From positions 372,001 through 436,000 of the forward strand of contig CAWFXC010000002.1 of NCBI GenBank assembly GCA_963819735.1: DNA of 64,000 bases. Direction: 5' to 3'. Shown in pieces: positions 9,063-19,446 of the stretch (position 1 is its first letter; the number at the start of each line of letters is the position of its first letter). Below the pieces are notes generated by a model. The model searched no databases and had not been told where the DNA came from. It worked only from the letters and a program-made list of their open reading frames with translations. The translations under genes and the position numbers were made by a program. Source of the DNA: CAWFXC01 sp963819735 (lineage in GTDB: Bacteria > Actinomycetota > Acidimicrobiia > IMCC26256 > DASPTH01).

Positions 9063-9698
9063 ATGGACGAGGGCACGCGGAGGGTCCCCCTCTCACCGGC
9101 CGACTACGACGCGCGCTGGACCGCCCTCGCCGCGGCCGGTCAGCACGTGCACGGCGAGGCCGACCTGGTCGCGGCGCTGCTCGACGCGAACTCACCCGCG
9201 CCGGTCGACGGGCCCCCGGTCGCGCAGTCGGTGCTCGACGGCGGGTGCGGAACCGGGCGGGTCGCCATCGAGCTCGCGGCGCGTGGCTTCCGCACGGTGG
9301 GCGTCGACGTCGACGTCGATCTGCTCGCTCGGGCGCGGGAGAAAGCGCCCGATCTCGAGTGGATCGAAGCCGATCTCTCGTCGCTCCCGGCCGGCATCGC
9401 CCGCGGGCCCTTCGACGCCGCGGTGCTGGCCGGCAACGTGATGATCTTCGTGGCCCCGGGCACCGAGGGCGCAGTGCTCACCAACGTCGCGGCCCGGCTC
9501 GCGCCCGGCGGCTTGCTCGTGGCGGGTTTCCAGCTCTCGGGGCGCCTGACCGTCGCCGGCTACGACCAGCACGCCCGCGCCGCCGGGCTCGTCGCCGTCG
9601 GCCGATGGTCGACGTGGGACCAGGCGCCGTTCACCGACGACGGCTACGTCGTGACCGCCCACCGTGACCCGCGTCAGGCGCCGCCCTCGAACCGGTAG
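9063..9698 (+). CDS. Class I SAM-dependent methyltransferase
   Basis: 211 residues with the SAM-binding motif I VLDGGCGTGRVAIEL near residues 58-72 (an unusual GG in place of the common DxGxG start), an acidic end of strand 2 (VGVDVD) and a later strand pattern typical of Methyltransf_25/11. The substrate cannot be read. Its last 25 bases overlap the 3' end of kdpE on the other strand. Confidence 0.8.
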   Translation: MDEGTRRVPLSPADYDARWTALAAAGQHVHGEADLVAALLDANSPAPVDGPPVAQSVLDGGCGTGRVAIELAARGFRTVGVDVDVDLLARAREKAPDLEWIEADLSSLPAGIARGPFDAAVLAGNVMIFVAPGTEGAVLTNVAARLAPGGLLVAGFQLSGRLTVAGYDQHARAAGLVAVGRWSTWDQAPFTDDGYVVTAHRDPRQAPPSNR

Positions 9699-10354
9699 CC
9701 CATGCCCGGTTCGGTGAAGAAGTAGCGCGGCCGGCTCGGCTCCGGTTCGAGCTTGCGGCGGACATTCGCCATGTGCACCCGGAGGTAGGCCGTCTCGTCG
9801 TGGTACTCGGGGCCCCAGACCTCCTGGAGCAACTGACGCTGCGACACGAGCTTGCCGGGGTTGCGCACGAGGACCTCCACCAGGTGCCACTCGGTGGGCG
9901 TGAGCCGAATCTCGGTGCCGTCGCGGGTCACCCGCTTGGCCGCGAGGTCGATGGTGAAGTCGGCGGTCTCCACGACCGGTTCCTGGTCGGCGGGGGTGGC
10001 GCGCCGCAGCGCCGCACGCAGGCGCGCCATCAACTCGTCCATCCCGAACGGCTTGGTCACGTAGTCGTCGGCCCCGGCGTCGAGCGCCGCGACCTTGTCG
10101 CTCTCGCCGTCGCGCACCGACAGCACCACGATCGGCACCAGGCTCCAGCCGCGCAATCCGCGGATCACGTCGACGCCGTCGATGCCGGGCAGGCCGAGAT
10201 CGAGCACCACGACGTCGGGATGGTGGCGGGCCGCGAGGTCGAGCGCGTGCTCGCCGTCGGGCGCGAGGTCGACGTCGTAGCCGCGCGCGCGGAGGTTGAT
10301 CCCGAGCGCGCGGAGGATCTGCGGCTCGTCGTCGACGACCAGCACTCGGCTCAT
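9674..10354 (-). CDS. kdpE: Response regulator KdpE
   Basis: 226-residue OmpR-family regulator. The receiver domain has the acidic pair VVDDE near residues 7-10, phospho-acceptor Asp52 (VVLDLGLPG) and Lys101 (DDYVTKPF). The C-terminal winged helix contains LTPTEWHLVEVLVRNPGK and ends GYRFEGG. It would activate the kdp operon under potassium limitation. The ATG at 10354 overlaps the kdpD stop (ATGA); a longer frame upstream lies inside kdpD and is not used. It is last in the kdpFABCDE order. Confidence 0.93.
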   Translation of the reverse strand: MSRVLVVDDEPQILRALGINLRARGYDVDLAPDGEHALDLAARHHPDVVVLDLGLPGIDGVDVIRGLRGWSLVPIVVLSVRDGESDKVAALDAGADDYVTKPFGMDELMARLRAALRRATPADQEPVVETADFTIDLAAKRVTRDGTEIRLTPTEWHLVEVLVRNPGKLVSQRQLLQEVWGPEYHDETAYLRVHMANVRRKLEPEPSRPRYFFTEPGMGYRFEGGA

Positions 10355-12949
10355 TGCTCGCCCACCGGAAGACTGATCACCATCGTCACTCCCCCGCCGG
10401 GCGTGTCGTCGATGACGATCTCGCCGCCCATCGCCTCGACGAACCCGCGGGCGACGGCGAGGCCGAGGCCGACCCCGCTGCCGTTCGAACGGTCGCCCAG
10501 CCGCTGGAACGGTCGGAAGATGGCTTCGCGTTGCGCCGGCGGAATGCCCGGCCCGCGATCCACGACGTGCAGCTCGACGCGCTGCTGGGCGACACAGGCT
10601 TCGATGCGGACCTGCGCGTCGGGCGGCGACCACGCGATCGCGTTCTCGGTCACGTTGGCGATGGCGCGTTCCAACAGCGCCGCGTCGGCACGTACCCGCG
10701 GCAGGGTCTCAGCCACGTCGACGTTCACGCGCTCCGCCTGCGTGAGTCCGGCGAGCGCGACCGGCAACACCTCGTCGAGACCCACGTCGCGCATCACGAG
10801 CTGCAGAGCGCCGGTTTGCAGCCGGCTCATGTCGAGGAGGTTGCCGATGAGATGATTGAGCCGGTCCGCCCCTTCGTCGATCGTCTCGAGCAGCTCCTGG
10901 GTTGCGGTCGGCGTGAAATCGACGTCGCGTTGCAACAGACTGCTCACCGACGCCTTGATCGACGAGAGTGGCGTGCGCAGGTCGTGCGAGACCGCGGCCA
11001 GCAGAGCGGTGCGCAGCTCGTTGGCCTCGGCCAGGCCGACGGCCCGCTCCGCGTCGGCCTTCAGCTCCCGCTGCTGCACCGCCAGCGCGACCTGCCCGGC
11101 GAAGGCGCGGAGCACCTCGCGGTCGTCGTCGCCCAGGTGCTCCCCCCGCAGGACCAACACCTCGCTGCCGTGGAGCGGCACGACGACGTCGGCGTCGTCG
11201 GGGTGGGCGGGGATCGAATCGCCTGCGCTGGCCAGCACCTGCCACCGCCCGTCGTCGGGGAGGATGCCGAGCACCGCGACACCGTCGGCGTCGAACGCCA
11301 GCCGGACCTGACCCACCAACTGCGGGAGCGGATCGTCCGAGGCCGCCAGCGTCCCGCTCAGCGCGGCGAGGGTCTCGGCTTCGGCGCGCGCCTGCGCCGC
11401 CTCCACCGTGCGGCGCGACGCGGCGGCGACGAGCAGACCCACCACCCCACCGACCACCAGGAAGATCACCAGGGCCACGAGGTTCTCGCCCTGCGCGATG
11501 GTGAGTTCGTAGAACGGTGGCGTGAAGAACCAATTCGCGAGCAGGAATCCGGTGATCGCGCGACACGAACGCGGGCACGAAGCCGCCCAGCGCCGCGACC
11601 ACGACCACCACCAGCAGGAACATGAGCAGATCGCTCGGCAGCGTGAGCGTGCCGCGCACGTTCGACAACACGAGCGTGAGCAACGGTGGAGCGACGATCG
11701 CCAGGATCCAAGCGAGCAACTGCCGGCGCCGCGACACCGCCAGGGCGCGTGGCCGGCGCCGGCTCCGCTCGGTCGTGGCCACGCCGGCGTCCGCGGCGGT
11801 CTCGCCGTCGCCGGCTGGGAAATTGACCGCGTCCTGGCCGCCGGAGTCGGCGACGGCCGCTGCGGGCTTCCCGGGCTCGTCGTTCGACGAGATCACGTGG
11901 ATGTCGATCGATCCCGACGCGCGGATGACGCTGGTGATCACCGAGCCGCGGATGAAGTGCGTCCACCGCGACTGACGGCTCGCGCCCAACACGATCTGGG
12001 TCGCGTTCTCCGACTGCGCGAACTGCACCAGCGCGGTCGCGGGATCGGCGCTGGCCAGCTCGTGGTATTCACCGCCCAGTTCCTGGAGCAAGGTGCGCTG
12101 TTCGGCCAGCGCGGGACCGGTCTGGCCCCGCAACCCGTCGGCCGGGCGCACGTGGACCCCGACCAATTCCCCTCGTGCCCGCGCCGCGATCCGCGCCGCG
12201 CGGCGCACGACGTCGTCGCCCCCTGGCGCGCCGGTGATCGCGACGAGGACGCGCTCGCGCGTCTCCCAGGGGCGGGCGATGCCGTGGGCCTCGCGGTAGG
12301 CCTCGACGGCCTCGTCGACCCGGTCGGCCACCCACATCAGCGCCAGCTCGCGCAACGCGCCGAGGTTGCCCTCGCGGAAGTAGTTGGCGAGCGACGCGTC
12401 GACCTTCTCCGCCGGGTAGATGTTGCCGTGCGCCATGCGCCGCCGCAGCGCCTGCGGGGTCATGTCGACGATCTCGATCTGGTCGGCCGAGCGGACGATG
12501 GCGTCGGGGATCGTCTCCCGTTGCTTGATCCCGGTGATCTGCTCGACGACGTCGTTCATCGACTCGAGGTGTTGCACGTTCACGGTGGAGATCACGTCGA
12601 TCCCGGCGTCGAGGAGGTCTTCGACGTCCTGCCAGCGCTTCTCGTGCCGCGACCCCGGCACGTTGGTGTGCGCGAGCTCGTCGACCAACGCCACTTCAGG
12701 CTTGCGGGCGATGACGGCGTCGACGTCCATCTCCTCGAACTCCGCGCCGCGGTAGACGATCACGTGGCGGGGCACGACCTCGAGATCGCGGATCTGCGCG
12801 AGCGTGTTCGGCCGGCCGTGCGTCTCGACGAAGCCGACGACGACGTCGGTGCCCCGACTCGCCCGCCGCCAGCCTTCGTTGAGCATCGCGAAGGTCTTGC
12901 CGACGCCAGGCGCCGCGCCGAGATAGATGCGGAGCGTGCCGCGCGCCAT
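10351..12949 (-). pseudogene. kdpD: Sensor kinase KdpD, interrupted by a one-base frameshift
   Basis: The potassium sensor kinase is split into two frames. The first (from 12949) carries the KdpD domain with Walker A GAAPGVGKT at residues 11-19, LVDELAHTNVPGS, a Usp-like domain and the start of the membrane region ending at GGFVPAFVS. The second frame resumes with ITGFLLANWFFTPP, then a GAF-like segment, the H-box SHDLRTPLSSIK and the ATP-binding DRGPGIPP. Removing one base in the CGCGCG run at 11557-11562 joins them into 865 residues, a normal KdpD length. Either a real mutation or a sequence error; all motifs are otherwise intact. Confidence 0.85.
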
Positions 12950-12966
12950 GTTCGCAGCCTACGGGT

Positions 12967-13580
12967 TCACTTGCCGAGCCGGTCGAGGGCCCGGTTCAAC
13001 GCGAGCACGTTCACCGTCTTCTCCCCCATGACCCCGAGGGTCCGGCCCGACGTGTTGTCGTCGATCAGCTGGTTGACCTTCGACTCGGAGACGCCGCGCT
13101 CGTCGGCGATGCGCTTGGCCTGGAGCCGTGCGTTCGCCACTGAGATGTCGGGATCGAGCCCGGATGCCGACGCGGTGACCGCATCCACCGGGACCTTCGT
13201 GTCGACCGAGAGGCCGTTGAGCTTGCGGTACGCCTTCACCCGGGCGGCCACGAGCTTGAGGAAGGTGGGGTTGGTAGGCCCGTAGTTGGATCCGCTGCTG
13301 TACGTGGGGTCGTAGCCGGCGGCGGTGTCACCGGATGCGCCGAGGGCCGCCGACGGGCGCGACTGGAAGTACTGCGGCAGGGGCTTGCCCTTCGCGTCGG
13401 TGAACGCCTGGCCGATGAGCGAGGAGCCGATCTTCTTGCCGTTCTGCTCGACGATCGAACCGTTGGCCTTGTCGTGGAACGCGACCTGCCCGATGCCCGT
13501 GATCACGAGCGGGAACACGAGCCCGAAGAGCACCGTGAACAGCACCATCGAGATGATGGCCGGAAGCAGTTGCCTTCGCA

Positions 13581-13581
<1 letters not shown>
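12967..13581 (-). CDS. kdpC: Potassium-transporting ATPase subunit KdpC
   Basis: 204 residues with one N-terminal membrane helix (LLPAIISMVLFTVLFGLVFP) followed by a soluble domain. Family blocks are YFQSRPSAA, GSNYGPTNP, the VTASASGLDPDIS region and NVLALNRALD at the C-terminus. KdpC stabilises the KdpA-KdpB complex. The ATG at 13581 is chosen because it overlaps the kdpB stop as TGATG; a GTG three bases upstream is also possible. Confidence 0.93.
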
Positions 13582-15638
<2,057 letters not shown>

Positions 15639-15653
15639 GCGAATCTCCCGGCC

Positions 15654-17372
15654 TCAGTGAAGGATCTTGAGTTGCTCGACGATGGGGCCGAGCGCCAGCG
15701 ACGGTAGGAACGTGAGTGCGCCGACGATCACGATCACGCCGATCACCAGCACCACGAAGAGCGGCGTGTGGGTCGGGAACGTGCCGGCCGACGGCGGCAC
15801 GTGCTTCTTGCGCACCAGCGAGCCGGCCAGCGCCAACGTGGGGATGATCAGGAAGAACCGACCGAACAGCATCGCGATGCCCAACGTGGTGTTCATCCAC
15901 GCGGTGTTCCCGGTGAGGCCGGCGAACGCCGAACCGTTGTTGTTGCCGGCCGAGGTGAACGCGTAGAGCAATTCGCTGAAGCCGTGGGCACCCGGATTGA
16001 AGATGGAGACGTTCTTCACCGACGACACGAACACCGAACCGGCGGTGAAGCCGAGTACCACCAGTGGCATCACCAGGATGTAGATCGCCACCAGTTTCAC
16101 GTCGGCGGCCTGGATCTTCTTGCCCAGGTACTCCGGAGTTCGGCCGACCATGAGGCCGGCGATGAACACCGCGAGGATGGCCATCACGAGCAGTCCGTTG
16201 AGCCCGACGCCGACACCTCCCGGGCTCATCTCGCCGAGCTTCATGTTGACCATCTCGACCAAGCCACCGGACGGCGTGAAGCTGTCGTGCATCGAGTTGA
16301 CGGAACCGTTCGACGTGCCGGTCGTCGACGACCCCCACAACGCGGAGGCGGCCGCGCCGAACCGGAGATCCTTGCCCTCGAGGTTGCCGCCGGGAGACGT
16401 GGACGTGACCGTCTGGGTGACCCCCTGCGCGTTGAGCTGCGAGTTGCCGCCGGTCTCCAGGTACATGGCGGTGATGCCGGCACCGAGCCACAGCACACCC
16501 ATCACCGCGACGACCGCGTAGCCCTGACGCTTGTCCTTCACCATGCGCCCGAACGTGAACGCGAGCGCGAACGGGATCAGCAGGATCGAGTAGATCTCGA
16601 TGAAGTCGCTGAACTTCGTGGGGTTCTCGAACGGGTGGGCGGAGTTCACGTTGAAGAAGCCGCCACCGTTGGTGCCGAGCATCTTGATCGACTCCTGGCT
16701 GGCCACCGGGCCGCCGGGGATCTTCTGGGTGGCCCCGGCCACCGTGTGCACGTCGGTGAAGCCGTGGAGGTTCTGGATCACGCCGGTGGCGATCAGGATG
16801 ATGGCGAACACGAAGGCGATCGGCAGCAGGATCCGCAGTGCGGTGCGGATGAGATCCACCCAGAAGTTGCCGACCGTGCGCTGCCCGGCGCGGGCGAGGC
16901 CACGGATCAGAGCCACCATCACCGCCATGCCGGCGGCGGCCGACACGAAGTTCTGCACGGTGAGGCCGACCATCTGCGTGAGGTGGCTCATCGTGCTCTC
17001 ACCGCCGTAGTTCTGCCAGTTCGTGTTCGTGACGAAGCTGACCGCGGTGTTGAACGACAGCGCGGGCGCCACGTTCACCATGTCGGTGGGGTTGAACGGC
17101 AGGTTGCTCTGGATCCGCTGCATCACGTAGAGGAGAAGGACGCCGACCACGCTGAACGCGAGGAACGACAGTGCATAGATGTTCCAGCGCTGCTCCCGGT
17201 CGGGATCGATGCGACATGCCCGGTAGATCAGGCGCTCCACGGGCCCGAAGACCCGGTCCAGCTTCGACGGGCCACCCTCGTACACGTGGGCGATGTAGCG
17301 CCCGAGCGGCGGCGCGGTCACGGCCAGCACGACGATGAGGGCGATGAGTTGTCCCCACGCGGCGAAGGTCAT
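15654..17372 (-). CDS. kdpA: Potassium-transporting ATPase, potassium-binding subunit KdpA
   Basis: 572 residues with about ten membrane helices. Selectivity-filter-like blocks are visible: FNTAVSFVTNTNWQNYGGE, GTNGGGFFNVNSAHPFENP and TSAGNNNGSAF. This is the potassium channel-like subunit. The ATG overlaps the kdpF stop (TGATG). Confidence 0.96.
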   Translation of the reverse strand: MTFAAWGQLIALIVVLAVTAPPLGRYIAHVYEGGPSKLDRVFGPVERLIYRACRIDPDREQRWNIYALSFLAFSVVGVLLLYVMQRIQSNLPFNPTDMVNVAPALSFNTAVSFVTNTNWQNYGGESTMSHLTQMVGLTVQNFVSAAAGMAVMVALIRGLARAGQRTVGNFWVDLIRTALRILLPIAFVFAIILIATGVIQNLHGFTDVHTVAGATQKIPGGPVASQESIKMLGTNGGGFFNVNSAHPFENPTKFSDFIEIYSILLIPFALAFTFGRMVKDKRQGYAVVAVMGVLWLGAGITAMYLETGGNSQLNAQGVTQTVTSTSPGGNLEGKDLRFGAAASALWGSSTTGTSNGSVNSMHDSFTPSGGLVEMVNMKLGEMSPGGVGVGLNGLLVMAILAVFIAGLMVGRTPEYLGKKIQAADVKLVAIYILVMPLVVLGFTAGSVFVSSVKNVSIFNPGAHGFSELLYAFTSAGNNNGSAFAGLTGNTAWMNTTLGIAMLFGRFFLIIPTLALAGSLVRKKHVPPSAGTFPTHTPLFVVLVIGVIVIVGALTFLPSLALGPIVEQLKILH

Positions 17373-17461
17373 CAGAACTTCTCCGGGAACAGCAGCGCGG
17401 CGAAGAGGTACACGCTGAGCAACACCGCGAGGACGAGGCCGACGATGTTCTCGGTGTTCAT
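17372..17461 (-). CDS. kdpF: KdpF small membrane subunit
   Basis: 29 residues, starting MNTENIVGLVLAVLLSVYLF and ending FPEKF, one transmembrane helix. This is the usual size and sequence of KdpF, which stabilises the Kdp complex. It overlaps kdpA by one base downstream and the small upstream frame by four bases (ATGA). Confidence 0.9.
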   Translation of the reverse strand: MNTENIVGLVLAVLLSVYLFAALLFPEKF

Positions 17462-17610
17462 CGGCTCACCGCCTCGGCGGGCGGTTCTGCGACGACGTCG
17501 TCGAGCATGTCCGGGTCGTCGGGGCCGATGATCTTGTCGCAGCCCCACACGAGCGCGACGCACAGCCCGAAGAACGCCAACACCGTGACTACCACGAACA
17601 GGTCAGCCAT
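17458..17610 (-). CDS. 50-residue membrane protein upstream of kdpF
   Basis: Begins MADLFVVVTVLAFFGLCVAL, one hydrophobic helix, then WGCDKIIGP and an acidic tail. GAGGGGA lies upstream of the ATG at a workable distance and the stop overlaps kdpF as ATGA, so it is the likely first gene of the kdp operon. I do not recognise a named family; position and coupling suggest an accessory Kdp protein. Confidence 0.7.
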   Translation of the reverse strand: MADLFVVVTVLAFFGLCVALVWGCDKIIGPDDPDMLDDVVAEPPAEAVSR

Positions 17611-17696
17611 GTTCGGTTCCCCTCGCTTGTCGGAGCAGGTCGGCGATCTCCGCCGGCACTGGTCGGTATACGCCCTGTAAGCGGCGCGCGGCGGCT

Positions 17697-17718
17697 CCTT
17701 GATGCGCTCTTCACGCGC
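17697..17718 (-). promoter_or_regulatory. Possible degenerate KdpE-type box on the kdp side
   Basis: Two consecutive 11-base units, CCTTGATGCGC and TCTTCACGCGC, match at 8 of 11 positions and read, on the minus strand, as a degenerate version of the repeat at 17811. They lie about 87 bases upstream of the first kdp reading frame. Inference from spacing only. Confidence 0.35.
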
Positions 17719-17810
17719 CGGGGCCGAACCTTGTCGTGCTCCTTGCGCCCGGTGCTCGAACCACGATCAGGAGCCGAGCCGGTGCCGGCGTCGCCGTCCG
17801 ACGGCGTCGC

Positions 17811-17828
17811 GTCAAGAGGCCGTCAAGA
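17811..17828 (+). promoter_or_regulatory. Direct repeat GTCAAGA-N4-GTCAAGA, candidate KdpE operator
   Basis: GTCAAGA at 17811-17817 and again at 17822-17828, an exact 7-base direct repeat with the 11-base period typical of OmpR-family dimers. It is 40 bases upstream of the DUF4118 gene and in the intergenic region shared with kdpFABCDE. A 6-bp inverted repeat (CAAGAG/CTCTTG, 17813-17834) overlaps it. Confidence 0.5.
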
Positions 17829-17868
17829 CTCTTGTCGCGCGCGTATCGGAGGGCGTATACCCGAAGGC

Positions 17869-18627
17869 ATGGCACGACAAGATGCAGTTCCCGACGACGC
17901 GGCGAGAGCGATCGGCCTGGCGATTGCGGCCTTCGGACCGCTCCTCGTCTCGGGCATCCTGGTTTCGTTCCGCGACGATCTCGCGGCGGCCAACGTGGTG
18001 CTCGTGTTCGTCGTCGTCATCGTCCTGGCGTCGACGGTCGGTACACGCGTCAGCGGTGCCATCGCCGCGATCGTCTCCGCGATGTCGTACGACTTCTTCT
18101 TCACGCATCCGTACCAGTCACTGAAGGTCGACAGCTCCGACGACATCCAGACCGTGATCCTGTTGCTCGTCATCGGTCTGCTCGTCGCCGAGATCGTCAC
18201 CTACTCGCGTCGTCACCGACGCGCGTCGGAACAACGCGGCGACGAGATCGCCCGGCTGCACCGGGTCGCCGAACTCGTCGCCACCGACTCCGACGCCGAA
18301 GACGTCGTGCTCTCGGTACAGGCCGAGCTCATCGGTCTGTTGTCCCTGCGCGACTGCCGGTTCGAGGAAGCACCGTTCACCTCGGAGCTCCCGCAGCTCG
18401 AGCGCAACGGATCCATCGCCAGTGATCACCGTCACTGGATCGCCGGCGAGTACACGCTGCCGGAACAGGGTGCGCAGATTCCCGTGCTCGGCCGGGGCCG
18501 CATCTTCGGCCGGCTGGTGCTGGTCCCCGACCTCACCGTCGGCGTGTCGATCGAGGAACGCGTCGTGGCCGTCGCGCTCTCGGATCAGCTCGGCGCCGCC
18601 TTCGCCGCCGACACGCCCCGGGTTTAA
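17869..18627 (+). CDS. DUF4118 (KdpD transmembrane-like) membrane protein without kinase domain
   Basis: 252 residues. The N-terminal half holds four hydrophobic helices with YDFFFTHPYQSLKVDSSDD, close to the membrane domain of KdpD. It is followed by a basic linker (YSRRHRRASEQ), a coiled segment and a GAF-like C-terminus. No histidine-kinase H-box or ATPase domain is present. Divergent from kdpFABCDE across 258 bases. It may modulate KdpD or sense the same signal; this is inferred from domain and position. Confidence 0.75.
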   Translation: MARQDAVPDDAARAIGLAIAAFGPLLVSGILVSFRDDLAAANVVLVFVVVIVLASTVGTRVSGAIAAIVSAMSYDFFFTHPYQSLKVDSSDDIQTVILLLVIGLLVAEIVTYSRRHRRASEQRGDEIARLHRVAELVATDSDAEDVVLSVQAELIGLLSLRDCRFEEAPFTSELPQLERNGSIASDHRHWIAGEYTLPEQGAQIPVLGRGRIFGRLVLVPDLTVGVSIEERVVAVALSDQLGAAFAADTPRV

Positions 18628-18636
18628 AGCGTCGCC

Positions 18637-19002
18637 TCAGACCAGGGACGCGAGCACGAGCCCGATCGTCGCCGCGACCAGACCGACGACGACACTCCCC
18701 ACCGCATTCACGACGGCCGCGCGCGGTGCCCCGTCCTCCAGCAACCCGAACGTCTCGTAGGAGAACGACGAGAACGTCGTGTACGCCCCCAGGAACCCGG
18801 TACCGACGATCGTCCGCACGTCGGGATCCATGCCCTGGTAGATCACCAGGCCGGCCAGGAACCCCAGGACGAGCGAGCCACTGATGTTGATCACGACGGT
18901 GCCGACGGGGAAGATGCCGGCAACGCGCGATTGCACCAGCGTGTGCACGGCGTAGCGGACGAGCGCACCGAGCGCACCCGCGAGGGCCACCCACCAGACC
19001 AT
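18637..19002 (-). CDS. crcB: Fluoride channel FluC (CrcB), second copy
   Basis: 121 residues, four helices. Family blocks are GALGALVRY, INISGSLVLGF (channel Asn) and GFLGAYTTFSSFSYE. FluC channels export fluoride as dual-topology or paired dimers. It overlaps the preceding crcB by TGATG, which fits a co-expressed pair. Confidence 0.92.
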   Translation of the reverse strand: MVWWVALAGALGALVRYAVHTLVQSRVAGIFPVGTVVINISGSLVLGFLAGLVIYQGMDPDVRTIVGTGFLGAYTTFSSFSYETFGLLEDGAPRAAVVNAVGSVVVGLVAATIGLVLASLV

Positions 19003-19436
19003 CAGTCTTCACCCGCGGGATCGAACGTGATCGCGCCGGCCCGGTGGAGCACGGCTCGGGTGCCGAACACGCCGATCGCGACCATCGCCAGCCCGGCGAG
19101 CAGGCTGACGACGAGGTACAGCGCGGCCACGCCCGTTGCGCCGTCACGCACCAGCAGCACGCTCTCGACCATCCAGGTGGAGAACGTCGTGAGCCCACCG
19201 CAGAACCCCACCGCGAGCAATGGCCGGACGTACCGCGACGCCGACCACACATCGACGAGCACGGTGAGGAACACGCCCAGGAGCAGCGAGCCAACGAGGT
19301 TCACCGTGAACGTGGCCCACGGGAAATGGCCCGACGTCGTCGGCTCCGCCAGCGCCATCTCGTACCGGAGGACGGTGCCGAGCGCCCCTCCCGCGGCGAC
19401 CGCGACCCACACTCCGAAGCGGTTTGGCGGCACCAC
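19002..19436 (-). CDS. crcB: Fluoride channel FluC (CrcB), first copy
   Basis: 144 residues, four helices, with GGALGTVLRYE, VNLVGSLLLGV and GFCGGLTTFSTWMVE. The start is GTG (19436; a second GTG follows directly). It lies 10 bases after the MFS exporter stop. I do not see a fluoride riboswitch ahead of it, because the gene follows the exporter directly. Confidence 0.9.
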   Translation of the reverse strand: MVPPNRFGVWVAVAAGGALGTVLRYEMALAEPTTSGHFPWATFTVNLVGSLLLGVFLTVLVDVWSASRYVRPLLAVGFCGGLTTFSTWMVESVLLVRDGATGVAALYLVVSLLAGLAMVAIGVFGTRAVLHRAGAITFDPAGED

Positions 19437-19446
19437 CGGCGTCAGG

